Positions 10,885-21,270 of a stretch of 64,000 nt of DNA are shown in pieces; positions within the stretch are counted from its first letter, which is position 1, and each line of letters starts with the position of its first letter. Source of the DNA: Lucinisca nassula. Its lineage: Eukaryota; Mollusca; Bivalvia; Lucinida; Lucinidae. The notes beneath the pieces were generated by a model. It saw only the letters and a program-made list of their open reading frames with translations. It was not told where the DNA came from and did no database searches. The stretch lies in NCBI GenBank assembly GCA_963580285.1, contig OY757013.1, positions 136,335,027 through 136,399,026 on the forward strand, given 5' to 3'. Position numbers and translations under genes: made by a program.

Positions 10885-11092
10885 CGTTTGTGGAGAGCTA
10901 TGGTGCAGTGCAGTGGTAAAGCATCAGAGGTACGTGTAGCCGGTTCGATCCCCGCAAGCGCCAAGTGGTGTTTCATTGAGCAAAAGACTTTATTCTCATT
11001 GCTTAGTACTGGCTTCTACCCAGGAAAAAGAGGGTCACATGGAATATTAGTAATAGTTAACTCAATGCGTTACCCTTTATAAACAGGGTCGA

Positions 11093-11152
<60 letters not shown>
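10885..11152 (+). mobile_element. tRNA-derived SINE with (ATT)n tail
   Basis: A tRNA-like head carries an A-box-like GGTGCAGTGCAGTGG and a perfect B-box GGTTCGATCCC at about 10,941-10,951. A body with TTGAGCAAAAGACTTTATTC, a segment shared by many metazoan SINEs, follows. The 3' end is a run of about 19 ATT units (11,095-11,150), used as the tail. It is noncoding. Internal Pol III promoter boxes are the expected control signals. Confidence 0.75.
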
Positions 11153-11153
<1 letters not shown>

Positions 11154-12021
11154 CAAAGTTGTATGTGATTGCCAGTTTGGGTTGCGTGCATATAAACCAG
11201 TTTCTCAGTCTGAACATTCACTAAATGTGTATTGATCATTATTGGACAGAAGGCAAGTACTGGGGATAGGTTAAGGTCTTTAAAACCTCCATGTGGTAAT
11301 AGCCAGCGCACGACAAACCAACCGTACGATATATACGGCTGGCGAAGACAAACCAGTCTGCGCATTCGTGCAGTCCGATCAGAGGATTCCCTTTTCGCAT
11401 GAGTATTTAACGGCGTAAAGAGACAAGCGAAATTATTTGTAACTATGGATGGATGCACAGGTTGATCTGAGTCTTTGCGGCTTCGCGGACATCCTCCTAG
11501 TGCAGGTTATATAATAATATCCGATGCTTTGTCATTTTTGTGCGTACTCTTAGAACTTGATCAATAAACTAATGGTTAAGACTAAAGTAAATAAGCCAAT
11601 ATTTCTGTTTAAAATGCACGTAATTTGATAAAAAAAAATCGGTCTTTCACAGGAGTGCCCCTTAAATATTTTTTTTATGAACTTTCATTGTGTTTTTACT
11701 GGCTTTTGTCGCAAAATCGAAACATGGTCAAAGAAAATTATTGAGTTAAAATAGCCGAATCTGCAGAATCTGGCCTACCTCGTTTGAAGTATTGTTCACC
11801 GTTCTTAAGTGATACTCATTTTAGTTTATTTACTTCACAGCAGCTGGGGGCGGTAAAACGTCTTCCCGTACATCAACATGGTGCAGATTTTATGTATGCA
11901 GTTGAAGTTTGTCTGCCGTGCATGTTCTGAGAACTCAAATTTACCAATGTTTTAGAATCGAGCTACTAAACCGCTCTATCTGTTAATTTTGGGCGTATTT
12001 TGAAATTTATCACTGTCCTTC
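11153..12021. other. No gene seen; one faint satellite-like piece
   Basis: Near 11,835-11,905 the minus strand resembles the ACGTTTTACGGCCGCC part of the array at 353-1,555. The rest is unassigned AT-rich sequence. Confidence 0.35.
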
Positions 12022-12027
12022 TAAATG

Positions 12028-12064
<37 letters not shown>

Positions 12065-12066
12065 TA
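12022..12066. repeat. (ATT)n microsatellite
   Basis: About a dozen ATT units followed by a T-rich run. Confidence 0.85.
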
Positions 12067-12213
12067 TTTTTTTTATGAAATTTCTGCACGCTTTATCATT
12101 TGTAACTTCGTAAAAGGGTCACTGATGATGGGGCTTTACTAACTGCAACCGCGCCGTTTGGCTCACCTCAGGTCGTTAGAAGGTATTTATCGTTCATGTC
12201 ATTACATATTATT

Positions 12214-12455
12214 CATCACGAAAACACGCCCATATAATTTTGACAGCAATGAACCCAATTTTATGCAGTAAATATAGGGTTAACAGGGGTAAACCTTAAT
12301 TTCCTTATTTCTGCTCTAAAATATAGATTGAGCGTACCGCCTCGATGAGGCAGTTCTAACGTTTACTCACAATCTATATTTTGAGCAGAAATAAGAAAAA
12401 TATTACCATTTTTCCTTTAAATTTGCAATTTATTTGTATAGGCGGCTTGTAAAGT
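12214..12455 (+). mobile_element. Family A MITE
   Basis: It starts CATCACGAAAACACGCC and has the ACCGCCTCGATGAGGCAGTT core with GAGCAGAAATAAGAAAAATA on the right. The right terminus is degenerate (GTATAGGCGGCTTGTAA). Confidence 0.65.
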
Positions 12456-12524
12456 AGATGGGCTGGGATAGCCCCTATGTGCTTTTAGCGCCTGGTTACC
12501 TTACAAAATCTATCAAGTCAAATA

Positions 12525-13200
12525 GATGGGCTGCAAGATGCTTCCATGCTGAGCTGAAACACACCCGCACACGAGTACTGTTAAACTGAAGGCTTCCTAA
12601 CTCATCAGTGTTACATCTCCGAGAACATACAAATCAAAAAACCACAGAGATGAAACAAGGTTGGGGACTCGACAGCATACAACAACAGAATTGCTGGAGC
12701 AAAAGAAAACCAACAGTTAGACTCCGAGGGAAGCCTTCATGCAGACAAAACAAAATTAGTGAATTCCGCGACAGAGGTAAGGGCGAGGATTATGGCCATG
12801 TAAAATCGATTTAAGCCCCCCAGTGGAATTCTTTCCACTGACCGTTCCAAGGCGGTTCTTGTGTGGCGGTTTATTTATGTTGTTGTTTGTTACTTACTGT
12901 GTGTATCACTTGTGTCTTTTTATTTTGGATGGCCATTTGGCCATTTTGTTGGAAAGTAACTGTCCATATGGCCTTCCTTTGTTAAGGTTTCGCTTCATGT
13001 TTGTGTTTCTTTCCCTTTGGTGTCTTTAATGGGTGGAGTAAGTTAATTGTACCTATTCCTGATCTTTGTTTTACTTCTATTTTGAGATGTCATTTCATCT
13101 CAATATCGGGTAAAAGTCCCACGAAATTGGAAGCAAAGTCTCCAAAATGACCGATACATTTGTTGACGGGGACGTTAACCTCAAATCAAACAAAACTTTA
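12525..13200 (+). mobile_element. R1 copy split by a Naiad
   Basis: The left part (12,525-12,586) ends in GAGTACTGTTAAACTG. The right part (13,084-13,200) resumes at GAGATGTCATTTCATCTCAA and runs to GACGGGGACGTTAACCTCAA. A 5'-inverted Naiad tail lies between. Confidence 0.6.
12587..13083 (+). mobile_element. Naiad tail with inverted 5' segment, nested in R1
   Basis: From 12,730 to 13,083 a plus-strand Naiad tail runs to GATCTTTGTTTTACTTCTA. From 12,587 to 12,729 the segment that should lie immediately upstream is present on the minus strand (GCTTCCTAACTCATCAGTGT to AAGAAAACCAACAGTTAGAC). The joint falls within the shared word GGAAGCC. This looks like the 5' inversion produced during target-primed reverse transcription. 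Confidence 0.65.
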
Positions 13201-13235
13201 GCTAATTGAAACGTGTTAATATTTTAATGTTTGAG

Positions 13236-13637
13236 TCCGAATTATAGATTGTGGGTAATCGTTAGAACCGCCTCATTGAGGCGGTTCTAACGTGTATCCA
13301 CAATGTCTATTTTACAGCAGAAATAAAAAAAAAAATGTTTACCCCTGTAAAGTAGAAGTAAAACAAAGATCAGGAATTGATACAATTAACTTACTCCATC
13401 CATAAAAGACACCAAAGGGAAAGAAATACAAACATTAAGCGACCAGACCATAATGGAAACCTAAACAAAGGAAGGCCATATGGACAGTTACTTTCCCACA
13501 AAATGGCCATATGGCCATCCAAAATTAAAAGACACAAGTGATACACACAGTAAGTAACAAACAACAACATAAATAAATGTAAACCCGTTTCACTATATAA
13601 AGTTGATCAAAATTATATAAGCGTGTTCTGCGTAGCT
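13236..13637 (+). mobile_element. Family A MITE split by a Naiad tail
   Basis: The core GAACCGCCTCATTGAGGCGG at about 13,264 and the right arm ATGTTTACCCCTGTAAA are followed by a Naiad tail. The right arm then resumes as TGTAAACCCGTTTCACTATA and ends GCGTGTTCTGCGTA. Confidence 0.7.
13353..13578 (-). mobile_element. Naiad 3' tail inserted in a MITE with short duplication
   Basis: The minus-strand 3' end is GATCTTTGTTTTACTTCTAC. The flanking MITE sequence reads CCTGTAAA before and TGTAAACCC after, consistent with a TGTAAA target-site duplication. The copy stops at AACAACATAAATAAA, so it is 5'-truncated to about 226 bp. Confidence 0.75.
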
Positions 13638-13716
13638 TTGCAAGACCTAGCCAGGTCGTTCCTACAACAACAATCGAATGATAAAATGACATATAACAGA
13701 TTTTGTATGTTCCAAT

Positions 13717-13940
13717 TATGTGGGACTTTTACCCGACATTGAGATGAAATGACATCTCAAGCCCTGTCGCCCAATGAAACCAACATGGTTTATAAGCATG
13801 GACGGCCCTACTAGCACCGCTTTGCCTGGGCAGGCTTAGATCCTCTAAGTGGTTTACCAGTACTCTTGGCGGTCGGTTTCAGCTCTGCGCGGAATCATCT
13901 TGCGACCCTTCCATTTCTTCAAGCCCCAATGCACGGGGGC
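13717..13940 (-). mobile_element. R1 copy, inverted and truncated
   Basis: The minus strand carries the R1 words from GCTCTGCGCGGAATC (its head, at about 13,890) to GAGATGTCATTTCATCTCAA (about 13,738). The A-rich tail is missing. Confidence 0.65.
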
Positions 13941-14029
13941 CGGACACCTAACAGATGTCATATCCTAATGTTATGCTTTGTTAAATGCAAGAAATTGGCA
14001 ATAGCGACAAAAAGGAGCATGAACACATC

Positions 14030-14652
14030 GCGAAATCACGCCTATACAATTCTGACCCTATTGAACCCCACTTTTAGACAGCAAAACTGGGGTCATTACA
14101 GGGTCAATGATGAGGCTTTATTAGCCGAAACTACGTAGTAAAGCCCCCCCCCCAGTGGAAATCTTCCACTGACCGTTCCAAGGCGGCTCTTCTGTGGCGA
14201 TTTATTTATGTTGTTGTTTGTTACTTACTGTGTGTATCACTTGTGTCTTTTAATTTTGGATGGCCATATGGCCATTTTGTGGGAAAGTAACTGTCCATAT
14301 GGCCTTCCTTTGTTTAGGTTTCCATTATGGTCTGGTCGCTTAATGTTTGTATTTCTTTCCCTTTGGTGTCTTTTATGGATGGAGTAAGTTAATTGTATCA
14401 ATTCCTGATCTTTGTTTTACTTCTACTTTTTATAAGGGGAAACCTTGTGTTTCTGATTTTTTCTGTAAAATATAGATTTTGGATACTCGTTGGAATCGCC
14501 TCGATGAGGCGGTTCCAACGTGTACCCAAAATCTATATTTTGAGCAGAAATAAGAAAAATATCACAATGTTTCATTTGAAAATTGTTGTTGTTTTTTTTT
14601 TTTCGTCGGTAAAATTTACAATGTACTTGTATAGGCGTGTGTTCGTAATGAG
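14030..14652 (+). mobile_element. Family A MITE split by a Naiad tail
   Basis: The left part has ATCGCGAAATCACGCCTATA and CCCCACTTTTAGACAGCAAA. The right part (from 14,434) has a GAATCGCCTCGATGAGGCGG palindrome, GAGCAGAAATAAGAAAAATA and a terminus GTGTGTTCGTAATG. A plus-strand Naiad tail separates them. Confidence 0.6.
14138..14433 (+). mobile_element. Naiad 3' tail nested in a MITE
   Basis: It begins in a C run, then carries CAGTGGAAATCTTCCACTG (a perfect-arm hairpin), GGATGGCCATATGGCCATTT and the 3' end GATCTTTGTTTTACTTCTAC. Confidence 0.75.
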
Positions 14653-14879
14653 ATAAAGAAACACTCATTAAATGATTCAGGTTCAAAATGCCGACTGAAT
14701 AAATGTTTATCACTAACTACAGCCGTACCTAGTCATTTACTATATGGCCGATTCCGTTCAAGAAAATAATGAGAAATACCATCATTAAAATGATTTATCA
14801 ATGTTTGGATTAAAGATAGATAAAGGCAAAGCGGCAAAATCTATGAAATGCAGGACTGCTATGTTTATACCCCGTGCTT

Positions 14880-15935
14880 TGAAAAAGTTGGTTTCAAAGT
14901 GGGGGTATACTTGTTCACGTCTGTCCGTCTGTCATTCCGTCCTTCCGTCCGTCCGTCCGTCCGTCCGTATATAACTATAATTTTTCATCAGTGATTTCTC
15001 AAGGACAGTAAAGGCTAGAAACCTCAAACTTGGCATACTATGCAATCATGATGACTTGTATTGTGTAAGATGCAATAAACATTATCAAATTATTTGGTTC
15101 TTTCATTTGACTTTCTCTCCATATCTGGGCCAATGCTAACAATTTTCGTCTGGAATTTTTCGGAAACTGTAAAAGCAAAGCCTTAAACTTGGTATAATCT
15201 GCAATGATTTGTTTCGTATAAGAGACAATTGGCTTTCGCATTTTATTTTGTTCATTCTTTTTTTTTCTCCCCGAATAGGCTAAAGCTATTTCTTGTCAAA
15301 TATTTCTCAGGAACTATGAAAGCAAGATGCCTGAAACTTGGTATTCAATGCAGTAATGATGACATATCATAAAAAGACAGTGGGTTTTATCGGCTTTTTT
15401 TGTTTGTTCTTTCATTCTGCTTACCCCCCATATAGGCCAAGGTTAAATGTTTCGTAAAAGCTTCTCAAGAATCATAAAAGCTAGAACCATGAAACTTGAT
15501 ATACTTTGAAAGCATGATGACCATTATCGCGCTAGAGATATCTTTTTGTATTCTTCTTTCTCTAAATATAAAAGTGTCGTGAAAGATTCCTCAGAAACTG
15601 TAAAAGCTAGACGCCTCAAACTTGGTATACCATGCAATGATCTTGACTTGTATTGTGTAAGAGAAAGTTGGCTTTCTTTACATATTTGTTTTTATGTCAT
15701 CTCTACATATAGGCCAATGTTAAAATGTTCGTCAAATATTTCACAGGAAAACTATGATAGATAGAAGCCTGAAACTTGTTATGCAAAACAATAATGGTGA
15801 CTTATAGTGTTTAAGAGATGATCGGTTTTATTGGCATATTTGTTCATTTCTTCTTTCATTCGTCTTCTGTCCATATAAGCCAGTGTTTGTTTTTGTCAAA
15901 GATTTCTCAGTTACCGTACAAAGTAGTACCCTTAA
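14880..15935 (+). repeat. Diverged tandem array, ~155 bp period
   Basis: Six to seven degenerate units start near 14,992, 15,150, 15,300, 15,457, 15,580, 15,734 and 15,899. Each has a TTTCTCAGGAACT-like head, AAAGCTAGA, CTTGGTAT and a later CATATAGGCCAATGTTAAA segment. A (CCGT)n run at 14,929-14,968 precedes the array. An orphan unit lies at 18,192-18,352. No coding frame survives. Confidence 0.7.
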
Positions 15936-15953
15936 ACACAGGGTTTTCATGCC

Positions 15954-15968
15954 GGGGGGGGGGGGGGG
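15954..15968. repeat. G15 homopolymer
   Basis: A run of 15 G residues directly after the last array unit. Its length may be assembly-sensitive. Confidence 0.85.
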
Positions 15969-16208
15969 TCTGGTTTCCAGCTTAAACATGTACAGGTAAC
16001 CAGCAGATAAAAGTAGGTGTGGCTTGTTCTTGGTGGGCTGGCTACCTATAGGGGCCATAAAACTGATAAGGTTATAGGATGTAATTGACTGAAATAAACA
16101 GCTGCTGTCCATATATTCATAAACAAATTGAAGATAAATTATGATTCATAAACAGCTGTTTTTTATTATTCATAGAAACATATGGAAACACACATTATAA
16201 CTCTTCCA

Positions 16209-16535
16209 AAGTAGAAGTAAAACAAAGATCAGGAATTGATACAATTAACTTACTCCACCCATAAAAGACACCAGAGGGAAAGAAATACAAACATTAAGCG
16301 ACCAGACCATAATGGAAACCTAAACAAAGGAAGGCCATAAGGACAGTTACTTTCCCACAAAATGGCCATATGGCCATCCAAAACCAAAAGACACAAGTGA
16401 TACACACAGTAAGTAACAAACAACAACATAAATAAATCGCCACAGAAGAGCCGCCTTGGAACGGTCAGTGGAAGATTTCCACTGGGGGGCTTAAATCGAT
16501 TTTACGTGGCCACAATCCTCGCCCTTACTTCAAGC
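16209..16535 (-). mobile_element. Naiad 3' tail
   Basis: The minus-strand end is GATCTTTGTTTTACTTCTAC. It carries the GGCCATATGGCC word, the CAGTGGAAATCTTCCACTG hairpin and GATTGTGGCCACGTAAAATC near its truncated 5' side. Confidence 0.8.
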
Positions 16536-16794
16536 CTAAACTGATATTCAGATAAAATCTTTTTTTCTGATTTCAGTCAAGTATGCCATTTTATTTTCTA
16601 ATACACAAAACTAGATCAGCAGGTCGCTGAAATCAGCAAGAAATTCAGAGTTTTAGACCGACCCTTCTTTTTTTGTACTTCATTAACCTGTCTGTTTAAA
16701 GGGTTTGTGATATAACACAGTTCTTACACACATCCCCAAAATTTATAGATTATATGGAGGTCATTCGAATGAGTACAAACACTGTATATTATTT
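16536..16794. other. No gene seen
   Basis: Unassigned spacer between the Naiad tail and the MITE-core array. Confidence 0.35.
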
Positions 16795-17520
16795 TATTGT
16801 GGGTGCTCGTTAGAACCATCTCATTGCACATTTGTATATGTAAAAGGTTAGTCATAGTACCCATAAGCAACGCCTAGAATAGATCTGCCTCATTGTGGCG
16901 GTTCTAATAAATGCCTTGTGGCTACTTGTTAGAGCCCCCCTCATTGAACATTTGTGTATGTAAATCTGTTAGTCTTTGTTAGTCCTAGTACTCGTTAGAA
17001 ATAGAACTGCCTCAATGAGGCATTTCAAATGAACGCTTGTGAGCACTCGTTAGAACCGCCTCATTGAGACAATTCGAACGAGTACCAGCACTCTATATTA
17101 TATTGTGGGTGTACGTTTGAACAGCCTTATTGGGGTAGAAGTAAAATGTTAGTTCTAGTGTTCATAATAAACGCCTAGAATAGATCTGCCTCAATGAGGC
17201 GGTTCTAATAAATGCCTTGTGGCTACTCGTTAAAGCCGCATCAAGAGGCCATTCAATCAAGTACCAACGCTCTATAGTATATTATGGTGGCTCGTTAAAA
17301 CCGCCTCATTGAACATTTGTATATGTAAAATGCTATTCCTGGTACTTATTAGAAATAAATCAAGTACCACACTCTAAAGTATATTATGGGGTTTCGTTTG
17401 AATCGCCACATTGAGGTCAAACAAATGTACATCCTCACGTTATAGGATATTGTGGGTGTTCGTTAGAAAGGCCTCATTGAGACAATTCTAACGAACACCC
17501 TAAATCTATATTTTATGGAA
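16795..17520 (+). repeat. Array of amplified family A MITE cores
   Basis: The core word CTCGTTAGAACCGCCTCATT and variants recur about eight to ten times, alternating with GAACATTTGTATATGTAAAA and with AATAGATCTGCCTCAATGAG segments. Outer MITE arms (TTCTTATTTCTGCTC) are missing between repeats. The block ends with CAATTCTAACGAACACCCTA and an AATCTATATTTTA arm. Confidence 0.7.
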
Positions 17521-18191
17521 AGAAAAATAAACTGAGATTAGAATTAGATAAGCCTGGACATCTGATTTATTCATTTATTCATTCAGTCATTCCATTATTT
17601 GTTTAGCTGAGCTGATTTTATTTTATTTATTTTACTAAGACTGCCTGTGTAAACATGTAATTCATTTTACTTTTTATGTTTTCTTCTTCTATAAGAAGAA
17701 GAAAAAAAGAAGATGAATGGAAAAAGCGTTCTGTTATATCAAAATAAGAAGCACTTCTTTTATTCAAACATTTTGGTTTTTATCTTTTTATTTATTTTTT
17801 TTTTTTCTATAGTGTCAACTGTAATTTTTCTTCAGATTTGAAGCTTTAATGTGTTTGTTTATTATTCTTTAATATAATAGAACTAAATTTGTTATTTAAT
17901 TAACCTTTATGAAATATGTTTGGATTTGTTTCTTTGTAATTTAAAACAAAATAAATTAATCATCACTCAATTGTTATATCTAAGATATGTTTGTCTATTG
18001 AAACCAATTATGGAGTGTGTCTGTTGTTACATACTTGAGATAACAAGGTTAGCTTTCAATAGACCAGAGCTTTCAATCACTTATGAAAACCATTGTGATG
18101 TCACAATAGCTCTCCATTTACAACCAATCAGATAAACAGAATTGTTGTTAACCCTTCAGAGGTCAGACAAAAAAGGACCGAGGTTTTCCAG
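17521..18191. other. No gene seen; AT-rich spacer
   Basis: A/T-rich with T and A runs. The small open frame near 17,920 has no recognisable domain. Confidence 0.4.
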
Positions 18192-18352
18192 TGCTCCCTT
18201 ATATAGTCCATTCCTGTCTTTAAGCGTGGTATACCATACAATCGTGATTGCTTGTGTCGTGTAAGAGACATTATCAGCTTATTTGTTCATTTGTTCTATT
18301 TTTTTTTCTCCTTATTTAGACGAAATGTGTTTTTCTGTAAAAATGCGCTAAA
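18192..18352 (+). repeat. Orphan unit of the ~155 bp array family
   Basis: GTGGTATACCATACAATCGT, GTGTAAGAGACATTATCAGC and TTATTTGTTCATTTGTTCTA match the units at 14,992-15,899 in order. Confidence 0.6.
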
Positions 18353-18363
18353 GAGGGAGTATA

Positions 18364-18664
18364 CATCACGAAAACAGGCTATATAATGTTGACCCCCTTG
18401 AAACCCACTTTTATATCGTAAAACTGGGGTTTACAGGTGTAAACCTTATTTTCCTTATTTCTGCTCTGAAATACAGATTGTGGATACTCATTAGAACCGT
18501 CTTCTCGAGGCGGTTCTAACGAGTACCAACAATCTATATTTTGAACAGAAATAAGAGAAATATCACATTTCTTTTTTTTTTTTTTTTTTTTTTTTTCATT
18601 TTAAAATTCCCCTTTTTCGGCGAACAAGGTTACAATGTATGTGTCTAGGCGTGTTTCTGTAATG
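18364..18664 (+). mobile_element. Family A MITE
   Basis: Termini are CATCACGAAAACA and GCGTGTTTCTGTAATG. The CGAGGCGGTTCTAACGAGTA core is present and a long T run (about 18,571-18,597) interrupts the right arm. Confidence 0.75.
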
Positions 18665-18687
18665 GTCAGATTTTCTGACATTTCTAG

Positions 18688-18900
18688 TTAACCTTTACCC
18701 TGCTGTAGGCGACAAGCCCTATCTTTGCAAACAGTGTAGATCCAGATCAGATGGCTTCTGAAGAAGCCATCTGATCAGGATCTACACTGTTTGACATTCA
18801 GTTTACGAATTTGTAGCAATAAATTACATCAAGTAATTTGATTGGTTGATATAACGAAATGGGTGTGGCTTAGATGAATATTCAGCAGGTTAAAGGTTAA
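18688..18900 (+). mobile_element. piggyBac-like MITE (family B) with TTAA duplication
   Basis: TTAA at 18,688 and again at 18,897 flank 205 bp. Terminal repeats CCTTTACCCTGCTG and CAGCAGGTTAAAGG are near-perfect. At 18,728-18,793 a palindrome has arms CAAACAGTGTAGATCC and GGATCTACACTGTTTG with an inner GATGGCTTC/GAAGCCATC hairpin. TTAA target duplication with CC-starting termini is typical of piggyBac. No transposase is present. Confidence 0.8.
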
Positions 18901-18998
18901 CGTTCATTGAAGTATGAACAGCATCGAGTCACGAGCAAAGTAAGAGATTCATATGAACTTTGCACGTAGCCCGGTGTTGTTCATACATGTACTTTAAC

Positions 18999-19365
18999 AT
19001 TACCAAAAACGTGCCTTTACAAATACATTGTAAATTTTACTGCCGTAAAAAAGAAAATTTTAAGATGAAAAAATGTGATTTTTTCTTATTTCTGCTCAAA
19101 ATATTGATTGTGGGTACAAGTTAGAACCGCCCAATCGAAGCGGTTCTAACGAGTGACCACAGTCTATAGTCTATAGCAGAAGTAAGAAGTATAAAAAGTA
19201 GAAGTAAAACAAAGATCAGGAATTGATACAATTAACTTACTCCATCCATAAAAGACACCAAAGGGAAAGAAATACAAACACCAGGCGATCCCTGTAAACC
19301 CCAGTTTTATCATATAAAAGTGGGATTGAAGGGCGTCAGAATCATATAGACGTGTTTTCGTAACG
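18999..19365 (+). mobile_element. Family A MITE split by a short Naiad tail
   Basis: It starts CATTACCAAAAACGTGCC, has an AGAACCGCCCAATCGAAGCG core and ends GACGTGTTTTCGTAACG. A 90 bp Naiad tail lies in its right arm. Confidence 0.75.
19197..19286 (-). mobile_element. Naiad 3' tail, 90 bp, nested in a MITE
   Basis: The minus-strand 3' end is GATCTTTGTTTTACTTCTAC, truncated after the TTTCCCTTTGGTGTC segment. It interrupts the MITE before its CCCTGTAAACCCC segment, close to the position used at 13,353. Confidence 0.75.
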
Positions 19366-19418
19366 AAGTACCTTTATAACACATATTTATATAATCTTCC
19401 TTCCTCTTGTCGCAAGAA

Positions 19419-19850
19419 AAAAAAAAAAAAAAAAAAAAAAAAACACGTCATCAATGTGTATAGATATACCTGAGAATCAACTGTGTTTTAAACAGAAAAT
19501 TGTTTTATTCTAAATACAACTTTGTATTCATGTCGAAGAAGTCGAAAAATTGCCCTTCAACTAAAAAATCACTTCTAAATGGTTTTAAGGCTAACGGCAA
19601 AGTTTCAAAAATGAAATGGAATAGCGTGGAATGGAATCACTCATATTGTCTCAAATCAAGGAGTAAAACTCTAAAAGAATCACCATGCTATGATAGAATT
19701 AGGTTTGAAGCACTTGGGATATCGACTGAAGACAGGATACCGTAAATTGTATAACATAAAATACCATATTGGAATTTCGTCAAACTCGGCATTGAAGATA
19801 AAACTTGCACGTCATTCGAAAACAGGACTTACAAGGAAAGTCCTATCAAA
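19419..19850. other. Poly(A) run then unassigned sequence with a short open frame
   Basis: About 25 A residues at 19,419-19,443 are followed by unassigned sequence. A frame of 81 codons (19,500-19,745, plus) begins MFYSKYNFVFMSKKSKN and is lysine/serine-rich. I recognise no domain and treat it as chance. Confidence 0.3.
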
Positions 19851-20469
19851 ATAGAAAGTAAGGCAATGATCAGGAATCGATACAAATAACCCACAGCTCC
19901 CATCAGAAACACAAAGAGGAACGAAACACAAACACGAAACAACTAAATCCAAGTGGAAACATTAATAGCGGAAAGCCAAACTTACAGTTACGTTCCCACA
20001 AAATGGCCAATTGGCTATCCGAAACAAAAATCTAAGCGAAATACACCCTCAAAGACAAACCATAAAAAACATAAACCGCGACAGAAGAACCGTGACAGAA
20101 GAACCACCTTGGAACTGTCAATAAAACGAATTCCACCGGGTGTGTGTGCGTTGGGGGTGGGGTGGGGCTGAAATTGATTTTACATGGTCACAATCCTCGC
20201 CCTGACTTTAGTCGCGATTTAGACAAATTATATTGTTCAGTCCGCATGAAGGCCTCCTAATTCATCAGTGCAACATCTCCGTGAATACAAAAATATAACA
20301 ATACCAGCGATTAAAAAGCGACGAGAACTCGTCAGCAAGAAACCACTGAAATGCTGGAGCAAAAGAAAACCAACAATTAGACTACGATGGGCCCGATCAG
20401 AGACAGAGCATCAGGCACCAACCAACATTACTTGCAATTAAATTATTTCTAATTCTCAGTAAGCCTTTG

Positions 20470-21270
20470 CGTTGGAACCGTCATAGAATCTGAGGTCTGA
20501 ACCACCGGCGTGCAATTAAAGAGGGAAGCGAAGTTGTCAAACGTGATTGGGTTAAGTACCATGCGTGCAGTCTGTCGTATAACATTTATGTTGTACCCAA
20601 TATTTTCATATGGAAGAATGAGTTTACGAAATTGGGTGCTGAAGTCGGGTTCCGATAGACCTTGTTGCAGAAGAGATAAAGACCAACATTGAATTTTGAA
20701 ATTTAATCGGAATGACGTCTATAAAATATTGAAAAGGCTTCGCGTAGTATATAGTGCCGATAATCCTGATTAAGAAGTTTAGCAGTTAACAATTTATTAA
20801 GAGGGTAAAAGTCAGTTACATGACTAGACACTCTAGCAAATCGAATTAATTGCGAAATATAAACACCATAGGATGTCGCACGAGGAGCATCACCAGCCAA
20901 GAAAGGAAAATGGAAGTCTCTTTCATAACCAAACAAGAAAAGATCAGCCACAACGGGTGCGCAATTCGTAACCGTCGGAATACCCACACTTTGTCTAAAT
21001 AACTTAGTACCAAATCTTATGTGAATATTGTCAAGTGGAAACGTGAACGCGTCACACACTTTCGTACATGACCACAAAGTATAATTTTATGATCATCAGA
21101 AGTGAAAAAAAAAATCTTGCATTATATGCAAGATAGGGGGAATCTTCCCTATGACATGTTCTTTCAATTAAATCATTTTTATAAAAGTATGAGGAAGTAA
21201 AGTGAAAAGGATGGAACAATCCTAAGTAAACAGACTTGAAGCATGAAAACGTTTGGATTTCAATTTACTT
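20470..21270 (-). pseudogene. Naiad RT palm and thumb with catalytic-box deletion
   Basis: The minus strand shows KLKSKRFHASSLFT followed by a stop and DCSILFTLLPH (motif A, Asp at 21,219-21,221), then WSCTKVCDAFTFPLDN, VGIPTVTNCAPVVADLFLFG (motif B), YERDF joined directly to HFPFLAGD, and GVYISQLIRFARVSSHVTDF. In the copy at 52.7 kb about 90 codons including YLDD lie between the YERDF and HFPFL parts. Here they are deleted in frame, leaving a 124-codon open frame (20,703-21,077). It could not polymerise DNA. Confidence 0.75.

Noticed and set aside
10900..10965. Functional tRNA gene
   Set aside because: A B-box is present but there is no clover-leaf acceptor pairing, and the SINE body and ATT tail follow directly.
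16795..17520. CRISPR-like array of repeats and spacers
   Set aside because: The sequence context is eukaryotic, the repeats vary in length and sequence, and they match the core of a MITE family.
19500..19745. 81-codon frame as a small gene
   Set aside because: No domain, no conserved copy in the window and no promoter or splice context. Compatible with chance.
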